Source: Membranipora membranacea
Taxonomy: Eukaryota > Bryozoa > Gymnolaemata > Cheilostomatida > Membraniporidae
Length of the DNA: 64,000 nucleotides
NCBI GenBank assembly: GCA_914767715.1
Contig: OU612065.1
Span: 24,616,001-24,680,000 of the forward strand
Reading direction: 5' to 3'
Every line of letters starts with the position of its first letter. Position 1 is the stretch's first letter. Both the position numbers and the translations under genes were made by a program. Under the pieces are notes generated by a model. That model ran no database searches and was not told the DNA's origin. It saw only the letters and a list, made by a program, of their open reading frames with translations. Positions 1 through 10,659 of this stretch are shown here, piece by piece.

Positions 1-590
1 CACAATAAAATTGGTTTGAGTTGTTTCCTCTCTGCTCGTGGGAGGACAACTATCAAATTATTTCATGAATATTTATTTATTTGAGCTTTTCTAAAAGTTT
101 ATAGTAAAAATATACAATCCATATATCAAAAATAGCCCTGTAGCTTCAGAGGATAACCAAATTCAGCCCAGACTGACCTGTTTTCTATTCCCTGACAGAC
201 ACATGGGTAAACCCTTTTCACCCTAGCTCACCACTTGGCTACAATCAGTTCTGTTCTGATCAGCGGCATTTCACACATACCGTTCAAAAATCATAATAAC
301 ATGAATCAGTATTTATGTTATTATGATTATAGGAACAGATTTATCATGAACTAAACACAACACTCCTGAAAAAAGTTGTATTCTTGTCGCCAATCATGAA
401 ATTGGCACAGTATCATACGAGAATCATTTTTCAAAACTTTAAAAATCCGGATTAAGTCAAAAGAATTACTGCTAAACAAATCCCCCCCCTATCACTAGTC
501 AGATGTTGTCATTGGGACCTCTTGCTTAGGGCATCAAACACCAGACTGTTTACATACAAAGATTTATATTTTTTTCATAAAATTTTAAGC

Positions 591-608
591 GGGGGGGGGG
601 GGGGGGGG
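591..608. repeat. Poly-G run
   Basis: Eighteen consecutive G residues in an otherwise AT-rich flank. Such runs are length-unstable and error-prone in sequencing, so the exact count is uncertain. Confidence 0.9.
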
Positions 609-872
609 TTGGGAACACAGGAAAACTAATCTATTTTATCCAGATTGAGCACATCGTACTTTGTAGTCTCAGTCTCTTATTGAATTAATATTTATAAAAT
701 TATAATTTTATTATATCTAGACCTGTTTTATGAAAAAAGTGCTATCTCACTATAATAGAATACTGCTCAAACAAGGATAAAGAGTTACTCCTTGATGTAT
801 AATAATCATTATAATACTGCTTCAATAATACAATATCGTATTCATGTGTCAAGTCTGCTCTTAGCTAATAAA

Positions 873-878
873 TTTATT
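873..878 (-). terminator. Candidate polyadenylation signal of the UPP gene
   Basis: AATAAA on the minus strand, about 180 bases past the stop codon of the uridine phosphorylase gene. Position and strand fit; cleavage itself cannot be seen. Confidence 0.5.
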
Positions 879-1054
879 TGGCGAGAAGATCTTACATACA
901 CATAGGGCGCCTAATACTATAAATACCAGTTTGAACTAAGGGCTCCTGTATATAGCTATACAGGTAATAGTCATTTCGTACTCCTTCCACATACATAGTA
1001 TCAATGGCTAGTATTTATAATCTATGATAGTATTGTGATTGAATATTCGAAGTT

Positions 1055-3952
1055 TTATCGGTCGGTTATGCAATATCTTACATATCTGGCAAACACTTCA
1101 ATAGGCCTATTTTCCATTTTCTTCAGCTCCTCATGTTCTACGTTGACTTGATCTCCTAACAGGCGGTTAAGAAGGGTGACACAAACTATTGCACCTGCAA
1201 ATAATAACGATACGATAAAAATTCATTTTGCGATTTATCATTTTGTATCGTTTTGATATTGTTTTGTTATAGTTTTGTATAAGTTTAGGCCTAGCCAAAT
1301 TGATACACTGTGAATTAAAGTTGTGTTAAAAGCCAAACATTATAGTGTGTGTGAGGTGAAAGTTTATGTCTGCTGGGTATCAAACGCAGTGTACATGGAA
1401 ATGTTTTACACCTCTTTAGCATTCAGAATATCAAACATTACCAATATAATGTAGAGGCCAGCACCATTGCAGGCCGTTCAGAATTTGTGAAAGAAATGGT
1501 TTCCTGTCTATGGTGGAGTAGTGGTGGGAACAAAAATTATTTTTATATAAATCTAAAAAGTATACCTTTTATACCAACAGTAGAAGTTAATGCAGCGAAG
1601 GCAGTGCATTCCATTTCAATATTTCTCACACCTTGCTTGTGTAGCCTGTTTATGAATTCTATCTTATCTTCGAGAGTGTAGTCACATATAGCCCCATCCA
1701 GGCGTCCTTGTGCTGCAAACATTCAACCAAAATTTCCCCCTTCACTCTAATAGATTAGATACATAGAATAGCTAATCAAACAAAGTTCAATACTGCTTTG
1801 TAAGTTGTAGACTTATCATATCAACTAACTGACATCCCGCTTACAACTAGTGATTCCTGGAACCTCATTTGTAGAGAAATCAAGTGACATAAAAAGGAAT
1901 GTATGAGCTGATGGTAGTTTAAGCCCTTAAACTGTGCAGGGATAGCTGGTGGTAATAAATTAAATTATTTTGATTTGCCAATAGCTTAGAGGTGCACTGA
2001 CCTTCATAGAAATCATCACCACACATAGTTTTACCGGTGACTATTTTAAAACTGTCCTCATCCTTAGCTGCCACACTTGTGAATTCTTCTGCAAGCTGCT
2101 GATCAAGTTTGGTGTCTCTAGTTCGTTTTTTTCCACAAATAAACTAAAATTTAAATATTGCACAGCGATTTCAGAAAAATATCCCATAAGGATTCAGACA
2201 AATGTCATGTATAAACTTTATTATATACTGCAGTCACACCTGCAGTAAAAACAAGTGAAACAAGACAAATTTGTTCCCTCAGAAGTTTAATAGTTCCATC
2301 AATATCAGTAAGTGAGCTGTTGTGGAATGAGATCTTTGCAGATCTCATTCATCTCAGCGCGGAGAGCGCAGATAATGATTTTGGCAGTTAAAAGACCCCT
2401 TGGTTTTGATTTGTCAACAGGGTTGAGGAAAATCATTTCGCAAAAATCAAGATAATGCTTATCTTTATCACTGATAAACATTGCTCCAGATTCGCCAAGA
2501 CAAATAACAGATAATATTAAGAGCAAATTCATGAACAAGAATGTGGTGATTTCTAAATAGCCTGAATCAATAACTAGGCCTGATACGACTCTCACCTGTT
2601 CAAAGATTTCTTTCCCCTCAGGGTTCACTGCTCCATTACTGACTACTACAGTGCCAGGCTCCACACCAAGCCCGCCTGATGTTCCCAGTCTAAACATTTT
2701 TACATCTGTAGCGCCGGCATGATGCAGTAACTTGAATACTTCGTGCATGAGAACGGACATAGAGGGTACACCAATACCATGCTGTTAAAAAAACATAATA
2801 TGCATATAACTTCTGACGTATGCCTACCTGTTATATTGATAGGTATATACAATTAACTCAAGAATATAATTTATAAGAACATTCTACTAACTGTTTTGTT
2901 TTGGTTGAGCTGTAAGAACATACAATTTCAAATATGTCACCAGAGCCTAAACTACGAATATAATAACATATTAATCACATTAAATATTAATAATGATAAC
3001 TGCACATAAGTCACTCTTTATATCTAATAGCCATCTGGTAACGTAAAAGCCAAATTGTTTAAAAAGATTAATGGCTCGGATACGGTTAGGGCAGCGGATT
3101 GCGTTATAAGTTGTAATATTGTAAGTATTCCGTAGTTATCATACATAGAGCTTATCATAACAAGCTTGTCAAGATAGGCTAGGTTTATATATATATATAT
3201 ATATATAACCTTGTTGTATAAGCTGTCATGATTGTAGCCAATTACTGGACAATTTTCCGAACTTACACTTGCTACCAGTACTGGCCCCACTTTATAAAGC
3301 ACATATCGATCCATGCCCCCAGTCAAGTTTTCCAGTTTCTCATCTGACAGCTGTGGATACAGGTCTGCTAGGTTCTTCCTCAGATATTCTGCATATGAGG
3401 TTAGCCTGACCGGAGACCCTCCAATGCATACAAACTAGAGTATCATAAAACAATGTACTGAACAAAGAAACACTGGAATAAGTCAATGCAAACTTTAGAT
3501 CATGGATGTATTCAATAGGTTAATCAAGGAGTTTGAAACTCCCTGTTGTATCATCAACAGAGAAATACTCAACTTAGGATTTTGAGGAGCTCTTTTGATA
3601 AAAAAATTTGCAACTGATTAGAGGATGATTTGATTAATGACAGGTTTAAAAAAACTTCTGATATGTACTAGTTTAAGTGCTCAAACGGTGCAAGATGCTG
3701 GTAGTGGCATTTCAATAACAACCACTTTGAGAAAGTGGTTGATAATGAAATGCCTCTACCAGCATCTTGCACCGTTTGAGCACTTAAACTAAATATGTAC
3801 CTGTCAAGCAAACTAAAACAACGTCTCACCTTTACATCAGAGAATAGCTGTGGAAAATCAAGGTCAGCTGTGTTGATCTTTAAATGGAATAAGTTATCTG
3901 AGGTCATGCCTTCTAAGTGTGGGTTACAAGTATATCTGTGAAGAAACATCAT
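1055..3952 (-). CDS. UPP: Uridine phosphorylase (UPP1/UPP2 family)
   Basis: Cytosolic enzyme that splits uridine with phosphate into uracil and ribose-1-phosphate (pyrimidine salvage). Exons in gene order are 3952-3830, 3434-3267, 2781-2596, 2143-2002, 1712-1566 and 1194-1055. All junctions are GT-AG and in phase, giving 301 aa against 310 for human UPP1. Family marks are NPHLEGM near residue 16, FVCIGGSP at 42-49, HGIGVPSMS at 98-106, the phosphate-binding RLGTSGG at 128-134, KTMCGDDFYE, GRLDGAICDYT, and the ribose-binding EME triad at 239-241. The stop is followed by a minus-strand AATAAA. The start is uncertain: I chose the ATG at 3952, which is in frame, but TTTCTTCACAG at 3936-3946 looks like a splice acceptor, so a short upstream first exon is possible. 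The intron before exon 2 carries a palindromic MITE. Vertebrate UPP1 versus UPP2 orthology cannot be decided. Confidence 0.93.
1915..1955. repeat. Single arm of the TTTAAG..CTCAAAC foldback family
   Basis: The sequence matches one arm of the palindromic element at 3669-3792 and 34999-35137 (TAGTTTAAG followed by CTTAAACTGTGCAGGGATAGCTGGT-like text). It lies in a UPP intron and looks like a degraded half element. Confidence 0.45.
3186..3207. repeat. (TA)n microsatellite
   Basis: Eleven TA units in the UPP intron between exons 2 and 3. Confidence 0.9.
3669..3792. mobile_element. Foldback MITE, family B (GTTTAAGTGCTCAAAC arms), intact copy
   Basis: A near-perfect palindrome of about 60-base arms, with the centre at roughly 3728-3732. 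The core contains GTGGTTGATAATGAAA. It is bounded by perfect 8-bp direct repeats ATATGTAC (3661-3668 and 3793-3800), as expected for a target-site duplication of hAT type. It sits in the first UPP intron. Relatives occur at 34999-35137 and, more diverged, at 58986-59143. Confidence 0.8.
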
Positions 3953-4768
3953 ATGTGTGTATGTACAATAAATACCTGTACAAGGACTGGCAATATATAT
4001 CAATTAATATGTTGTTGGAGCCAATATTTGCTGCCTGTGATTACAATTGGTACAGTTGGAGATAGGGACAGCAATGCTTGTCGACTTGTTAGCGAACGCA
4101 TTCGACGGAAAAGAACTATGTTTGGTGAGTTTGAATCAATTAATACATTTTAACACAATAAATTATAAATCATTGCGTATTGTAACTTTCATCCATTATG
4201 CACATACATGACAAGTTGGTAGACCAAGAAATCAGGAGATCTCCGCGGACGAACTCCCGACCCGGAGTACCACTCTGCGCGTCCCGCAGTGAAGGTGTAA
4301 TTTGGCCGTTGTTGTCATTTGTTTTAGCCAAAATTAGAGAGTTAATATTATGAAATGCATAATTTTACCTCATTTTACAAATTATATTGTTGCACTTTAT
4401 CCGAACGAGGAGAGAGGGTATGTAAATAGGCACACTGCGTTTCATACCCAAGAATTGTTGGACAATACTGTACAATTCTAGAATTGTTCGAAACTGACCC
4501 ATATATCATTACCCAACCAGCAACCACTATCGTGTAATTACCCCTGCCTGCTAAATAAATTACATTCATCATTGCTGTCGTATAGTTATAGAATAAGCCT
4601 TTACAGTTCTAGTCAATATTATATAATTGGATTGACATTGTATCAAATGAGTTTGTATTTAGATGACCAGGCAAGATCTCCTGTAATGAATAGATATTGC
4701 TGTGCAAGGTAGCATCAAAGTCTATAATGTTGGAGGCCCAGGTTCAAATCCCAGCAGGAAACAGTACA

Positions 4769-4942
4769 AAGAGTGTGAGTTCCCCATAAAAAACATTACC
4801 AGTTAGGGGTTTCCCCAAATAAAATTAATCACTGTCAGGCTTTTATCAATCTTTTGGCATAAAATCAAATAATACAACTTGAAAACGATTTGTTTCATGG
4901 TGTTTCCCCATATAAAACAATTCCAGTTAGGGGACTCCCCAA
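4769..4942. repeat. Short direct duplication (CCAGTTAGGGG unit)
   Basis: Two copies of a unit of about 38 bases, at about 4769-4806 and 4905-4942, share TTCCCCATA, AAAACA and CCAGTTAGGGG followed by TCCCCAA. They lie about 135 bases apart inside the large inverted repeat. Confidence 0.6.
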
Positions 4943-5728
4943 TTCCCATAGACTTTAAGTCGCCAAATCAAATTAATAAACAAAGTTAAACGTAATCATT
5001 TGGGAGCATTGCCAACTAAGTGATTCATAAAATATTGAAGATAACTACCAGGAAACAAGTGAGAGGCCTGTGCTCAATTACAAAGATAATATGACATAAT
5101 AGGACTGAACAGGAAGAGTTGAAAGTACTGGGGACTCAGTCTAAGTATCAGCTCACAATCCCGATTGGGATTTTTCCAAGGGGAATTCAGACTTGTGCTG
5201 AGTTTTTCCTTTTACACGACAGATACTTACTACTGAAATGTGATGCTTTATATTTGTCTTTTCCACTGGATGGGACTGAAAACGAGCCAACCAATTTCAA
5301 CCTTTGGCACTCCTGCCCTGATGAAGTCATTTTTTGGAAATGAAAAATTCCCTAGAAAATCAGTAAGAATAAATCGGAGAAAATTTGACCCGTAGGAAGT
5401 ACCTCATTTAAAATATATAACCGGTTATTCACACGATAACGCTTGCAGTGTACACATGAGAGATGAGATATCAATGGGCATTACTGACAGAAAAATGAGC
5501 ATTAGGGAGATTCGTGGTGATAGCCTCCAAAGCTTCCAACTGTGTGGATATCAATAGGTAAAGACATTGTGACCTATTCACTATGTTTCCATAGATCGAT
5601 CTTACACCAGTTTTAAATTTGATCGATACATGGGAATGACCTTTAATAAGTCAACTTCCGCTTCTGCCGAATGACATTTTTTGACGCGAATACAAATAGC
5701 TTGTTGAATCAAACAATTATTCCAAATA

Positions 5729-5806
5729 GGCGGCGTGGTGGCTTGCACACAATGCCTTGAAGGGCAATTGACGCGGGCGATCCGGGTTCAAGTCCCGGCC
5801 GTGGCA
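5729..5806 (+). other. Serine-tRNA-like sequence (tRNA pseudogene or SINE head)
   Basis: The 3' half looks like a type II tRNA. An anticodon-like hairpin TGCC-TTGAAG-GGCA (anticodon TGA, serine) is followed by a long variable region and a perfect T-arm CCGGG-TTCAAGT-CCCGG, then CCGTGGCA. The 5' acceptor strand GGCGGCG does not pair with the 3' side, so this is probably not a functional tRNA gene. A tRNA-derived SINE head is the main alternative. Confidence 0.5.
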
Positions 5807-8713
5807 GATGTTTTTCAGTTTCAAAATCAAAATTGGACCACTCATTCGAGGCATGGAACCATAGTGAATGACATGCAGGCCTGGTTTAAAGAGCAAAAAT
5901 ACAACCAATATAATTATTGTGTATCTGAGAAGCCTGTATTATGTCTATCAAACTCAACTCTCTCCATTAGATTGAAAGGTTTATTACTTTAAACGGTGTT
6001 GCTACTAGTCTTAGTCTAACATTTTAATACTATCTGTACTAGTGCCAACACCTACTAGGGAACTACCATCCAAGAGTGAGAGAGAAAAATGCCAAAATTG
6101 CTTCCTGTACACCATATAACTGAGATGGCTGAGAATGATATAGTATAACAACAAACAAGAGCTCCTTTGTAGACAGGTAATGAATATATACCAGGCTTAC
6201 AATAGTTGATTTAACTTTGCCTCCCTTAGCCCACATACCATAACAATCAGAGCTAACTCCATGCTCAGAGCATCTTTTGCTAACTAGAAATAGCTGAGAG
6301 CCATTCACTCTCAATAATCACAAGAAGCGTAGTTTAGACGATGCCAATAATCAGTACTCGTACTACTTGCTGTGACACCAAGTTTGAGTTTTTTTAGCAT
6401 CAGTCAGCATATTTTCAGTAGTCAGTGGTTCTGTGGAAAATATGGCCTCATTCACATATCACTTCTCTCCACTTAGGCATGTAGGACAATTGATACAAAG
6501 TAATTCCTCGCTCAACTGGTGTGCGATGTTGTACATTTTTATTAGTAGCAAAGTTTTCTGATAATTCTGCTAGCATAGTTTAGCTGATGTATTCTATTTA
6601 TGCAGTTGCTGCCAATATTAACAGATTGCACAAAATATAACGTAGGGTATGGTAAAACACAGAAGAGTTGAACATAAGTATTTTGTCGGGTCATCATACT
6701 CATTACTAAGAGTTTTCTGTGCTTACAAGAATTGTGAGCGGACAATTCGAATGGAATGCTTTCGATTTCCATCATGACGAAAAGAAAAGATTTGCCCCGG
6801 CGGGAAATTGAACCTGGGCCTCCCGCATTATAGACTTTGATGCTACCTTGCACAGCAATATCTATTCATTACAGGAGATCTTGCCTGGTCATCTAAATAC
6901 AAACTCATTGAATACAATGTCAATCCAATTATATAATATTGACTAGAATTGACTATACAATAGCAATAATGAATGTAATTTATTTAGCAGGCAGGGTTAA
7001 TTACACAATAATGGTTGCTGGTTGGGTAATGATGTATGGGTCAGTTCCGAACAATTCTAGAATTGTACAGAATTGTCCAACAATTCTTGGGTATGAAACG
7101 CAGTGGCAATTATACCTAGATATATGTACTGTGGGGGTAGGAAAACATAGTTTTTCTTGCAACAAGAAGCTTAAAAAGTCTTCTGGGTGAAGGAAGCTGA
7201 AAAAAGGGAGGAAAAAGGGAGATAGGGAGGAGGTGGAAAATACCCCTAAAAACTGGGAGGCTCCCTACCAAAAAGGGAGACTTGTCAGGTATGATTATGC
7301 AACATGGCCATTCTACATTCGATTTTCGTTATCACTCACCTGCCAGACATGATGATTTTAGTTATGATCCCGGGTACGAGAAATGTTTAATGTATACGCT
7401 GCAACAAAATAGCGCTCACCAAGCTGAGACGACACAGCTGATCACTACACTAATCAACTCATTGGCTGTACTGAGCAATGGCTTGCTCTGTAAACTCTCC
7501 GATCTGATTGGCTTATTAATAATAGAATATCAAATCAGTGCCAAGTTTAGATAACAGCTTACTTATTGTCCCCCTGTTCATTGTTGTCGTTCTTCGCTAT
7601 CATTCGAATTTTTTGGTGAACTCACAACAACATCTCAGCAGTCAGCACGAGACAAGAAACACAGCAAGTGGCCTTGGTGCTTACTGTGTAGCCTATGGTG
7701 CATCAGATCATTCGATTTTTGCGGGTGTTTACCAGTGATATCAGTAGGACAAGTTAACTCCCTCGTTAGTGGTGGAGGAATATTTAAACAGCTGTGTATC
7801 GAATAGTATCTAGCTTTATGTATATATAACTCAATAATGATCGAATATCTATAAAATTCTTCCTTTTTTTGTATTTACTTAATTATCCTGTCAGTTCTCA
7901 TTAAAGCAAATGAGTATCAGCAAAATCGGCCAGAGACTAAAGTCTGCTCCATGTTGCATGGTTGAGTAGTGCTCGTTCTGAGTCGAATCTTCTCATGTTG
8001 GAAGATCTAGAGTATTTCATCTCTGTCTGCTACTTCCTAATATATAAAACAGAATCCTGAGGTGTCCTCCAATGGTCAATTATCTGGGCGTAGTCCGTTG
8101 TTGGTTGGACAATCTGCATTGGATGGGCATAACCGGATGGAAAATTGATTGATTGATTTTATTCTATCACTAACACTATACGGTGTTGCGAAAAATAGGT
8201 TGCAGCACTTTGCTAATATTCGGACAAAACCTTGTATATGCTGACTAAAAAATGATTCGTTCAAATTTCGGACGGATGTAATAAGCTTATTTTCCTCTCT
8301 TAACACTGAAATACATACTGACATATGCATAATATATACTGACTGACAGTGAATGATTATGTGAGGAGAATACTGTAATAAAGGGATAATTTATAGCAAA
8401 ACCTCGCCGGATTGTCACATTTTAGATGATAGCCAGGAGGCTGAATTTTTTAAATTGAGTAATTTTACAATTTTGCATGACTATTTGAACAGTGAATGCC
8501 CTATTTATCTTATCTCATTAAACTGCTATATTCTGTCTAAAATGTTGGTCAAATCGTTACTGCATAAACTGCATGCATCATATGACTGTGCAAAAATAGC
8601 GCAGTGTTGTGTGTCATCAGTAATACACTGAATTAGGAAAGATGCTTTCAAGCCTGTAGCAGTTCTGCTCTTTTTCAAATTCTACCTTTACTCTTATACT
8701 GTTAACTGGTAAC

Positions 8714-8841
8714 TAGACCAAGTTTGGTCCGTTTGCCTGCATTCTGAGCTGCTCCTGATCCACTGGAGGAAGTGGAAGGGAGCGACTGGAATGCAGGCAA
8801 TCGGATCAAACTTGTTCCAACCAAGGAGTTAGAGGTTGTTC
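8714..8841. mobile_element. Foldback MITE, family A (CTAGACCAAGTTTGGTCC), copy 1
   Basis: Inverted arms begin TAGACCAAGTTTGGTCC and GTTTGCCTGCATTC, returning as GAATGCAGGCAATCGGATC and AAACTTG. The element is flanked by perfect 11-bp direct repeats TAACTGGTAAC (8703-8713 and 8842-8852). The palindrome proper ends near 8819, and about 20 further bases precede the right repeat. Confidence 0.75.
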
Positions 8842-10659
8842 TAACTGGTAACCTACACATTTAGATAAAAACTATTTATTAATTGATCAATTAAATATCC
8901 ATCCCCTTCCCCAAAATTTGGTTGGATTTTGAGTCTGAAAATTGCTTTTAATGCTGTAACATCTTGTTATCAATTCAATGATTTTTTTTAGATAAATTTA
9001 TTTATCAAATAAATTTTATATCAACCCATTTACGGCAAGCTGCTAAATCTATTGCAATTTTCAAGCTCCATATCCGATCGAAATTTAAAGGTATATCATG
9101 AAAATGCTGGTATGTTGACTGCAATTCAATGAAAACAATGCTACTACATTATTCAATGGCCTAAGTTGCCCTCAGCTTCTCAATTTTAATGTTCCATATA
9201 GGGCCAGTCTAGGTTTAGGCTACATGTATACTGCCCATCTCAAAAATAGGAAAATATTAGTCACCTCACTTTTAGTGTTATAGCTAATAATCACGACTGA
9301 ATTATTTTGAACTCATTGCATTGCTTTCCCTACACCACATCCGACCTAGGCTGCTCTGACAGACTTCGTGTTTGACGCCCCTCGAACAACACTAGCCACG
9401 ACTGAATTGACTGACGGAGCCGAGCTGCTGCTGATACGACATGAATACACCTGTTTTATTTTCCAGAAAAGATCGTACAACGCCACAATTTATCTGGAGT
9501 AACCTACAGTATCACGATTGATAGCTACAACATCCAAGTTTTTTCTGTGCTGTTCAGTTCAGAAAGCCTGTCTTGCCAAGCTACGGTTCAGCAATCAATT
9601 TATGAGGATTGTCTGCCCTTGACAATCACTTTTAACAGACCACAATATTCAGCCTAAGAATGTGGCACACTCATTAATTGTATGTCTATTACCATTTCAC
9701 CATAATAGTATGGATGCTACAACTGCACTCAATTATATATTTGCAATGAGTATTTGACAATTTTACCTGCAGGATAACATGGTTGTTCCAGATAAATTTC
9801 ATAATCATCATAATTTCCATGCTGCTGGTCTAGAACCTAATCAGTGAACTCTTATTCTAAATTGGCCATACCTATGGAGTGGGCTCATCCAAACACTCCT
9901 GACGCTCCTGAAATCAGTAAGGGACGAGTGAGGTGAGTAAAAAATAAGTGTTAAGTGATGAAAACACTTTCCATTATCACTGTTGCTGAAGTGAATGGAT
10001 CTTTCTTTGATTGCTTTTTTTGCTAGCTATGGTGGTGGTCATGGACATTGTGTGTGGTATGGATTGGATGAATTGATCCATGGGCTGGCATATCCTCCTG
10101 TCTGTCCTATAGTTAGTATATTTATTAATGATAATTATGGCTAGCTCACTAGGCTTGGTTGGTTGCCCTGAGCCTGTATTGACAAGCTTGTCAAGATATT
10201 GTTGGTAGCTAAGTCAAGTGATATAATAATCATTCCTTCTGTACTACTACTATAGATAGATAGTAGTGGAGTACTCCTTGGTTAAATTAATTAAAGCATG
10301 CTAGGTAGGGTTAGGTCACAGGCATGGACTTGCAAGCCTGCCTTGGTGCCTGTATTTTGGTCACTACACGCTCAGCAGTATGTATGCACCACCCTTACTT
10401 ACAGGACCTCTATTGATCTATGACTATGTTGTTACCGGATTGGGTGGGAGTTCATTGGATGCCTTATCCAATAATATGATATGTTCTGTTTACAAGCTCC
10501 CCGATAGCCTACTAGGCTTCTCAATAATGCTGTCTGAGCTGTTGGTCTTTTTCATCATAACCAATACAGCGGAATTCTGAATTAAATTTGAAATGTATGG
10601 GATGAGACCTGGTTTTGATTTCAGGCATATTCATAGACTGTCACTGTCAGCAGCCAATT

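Larger units (their letters stand above)
1..1054. other. 3' flank of the uridine phosphorylase gene
   Basis: No gene is seen here. The stretch is AT-rich and holds an 18-base G run at 591-608 and the probable polyadenylation signal of the leftward gene at 873-878. Confidence 0.6.
4432..7109. repeat. Large inverted-repeat structure with tRNA-like inner ends
   Basis: The left arm at about 4432-4769 and the right arm at about 6797-7109 are inverted copies, roughly 310-340 bases each with scattered differences, separated by about 2 kb. Shared text includes CACTGCGTTTCATACC at the outer end and GCTGTGCAAGGTAGCATCAA toward the inner end. The inner end of each arm holds a tRNA-like B-box (GGTTCAAATCCC in the left arm, GGTTCAATTTCCC in the right). 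The stretch GGTAGCATCAAAGTCTATAA resembles the D-to-anticodon part of a lysine tRNA. This could be two oppositely oriented tRNA-derived SINE copies or a long foldback element. Confidence 0.7.
3953..10659. other. Gene-poor interval between UPP and ERMARD
   Basis: I see no convincing coding exon on either strand. It contains a large inverted repeat (4432-7109), a tRNA-like sequence, a short tandem duplication near 4769-4942, a purine-rich stretch near 7186-7290, and one foldback MITE at 8714-8841. The ERMARD promoter should lie in its right part. Confidence 0.6.

Noticed and set aside
9874-9932. ATG-containing stretch ending in a GTGAGT donor, as a coding first exon of ERMARD
   Set aside because: Joined to either acceptor near 10624 or 10650 it enters the wrong frame. 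It could at most be part of a 5' UTR exon.
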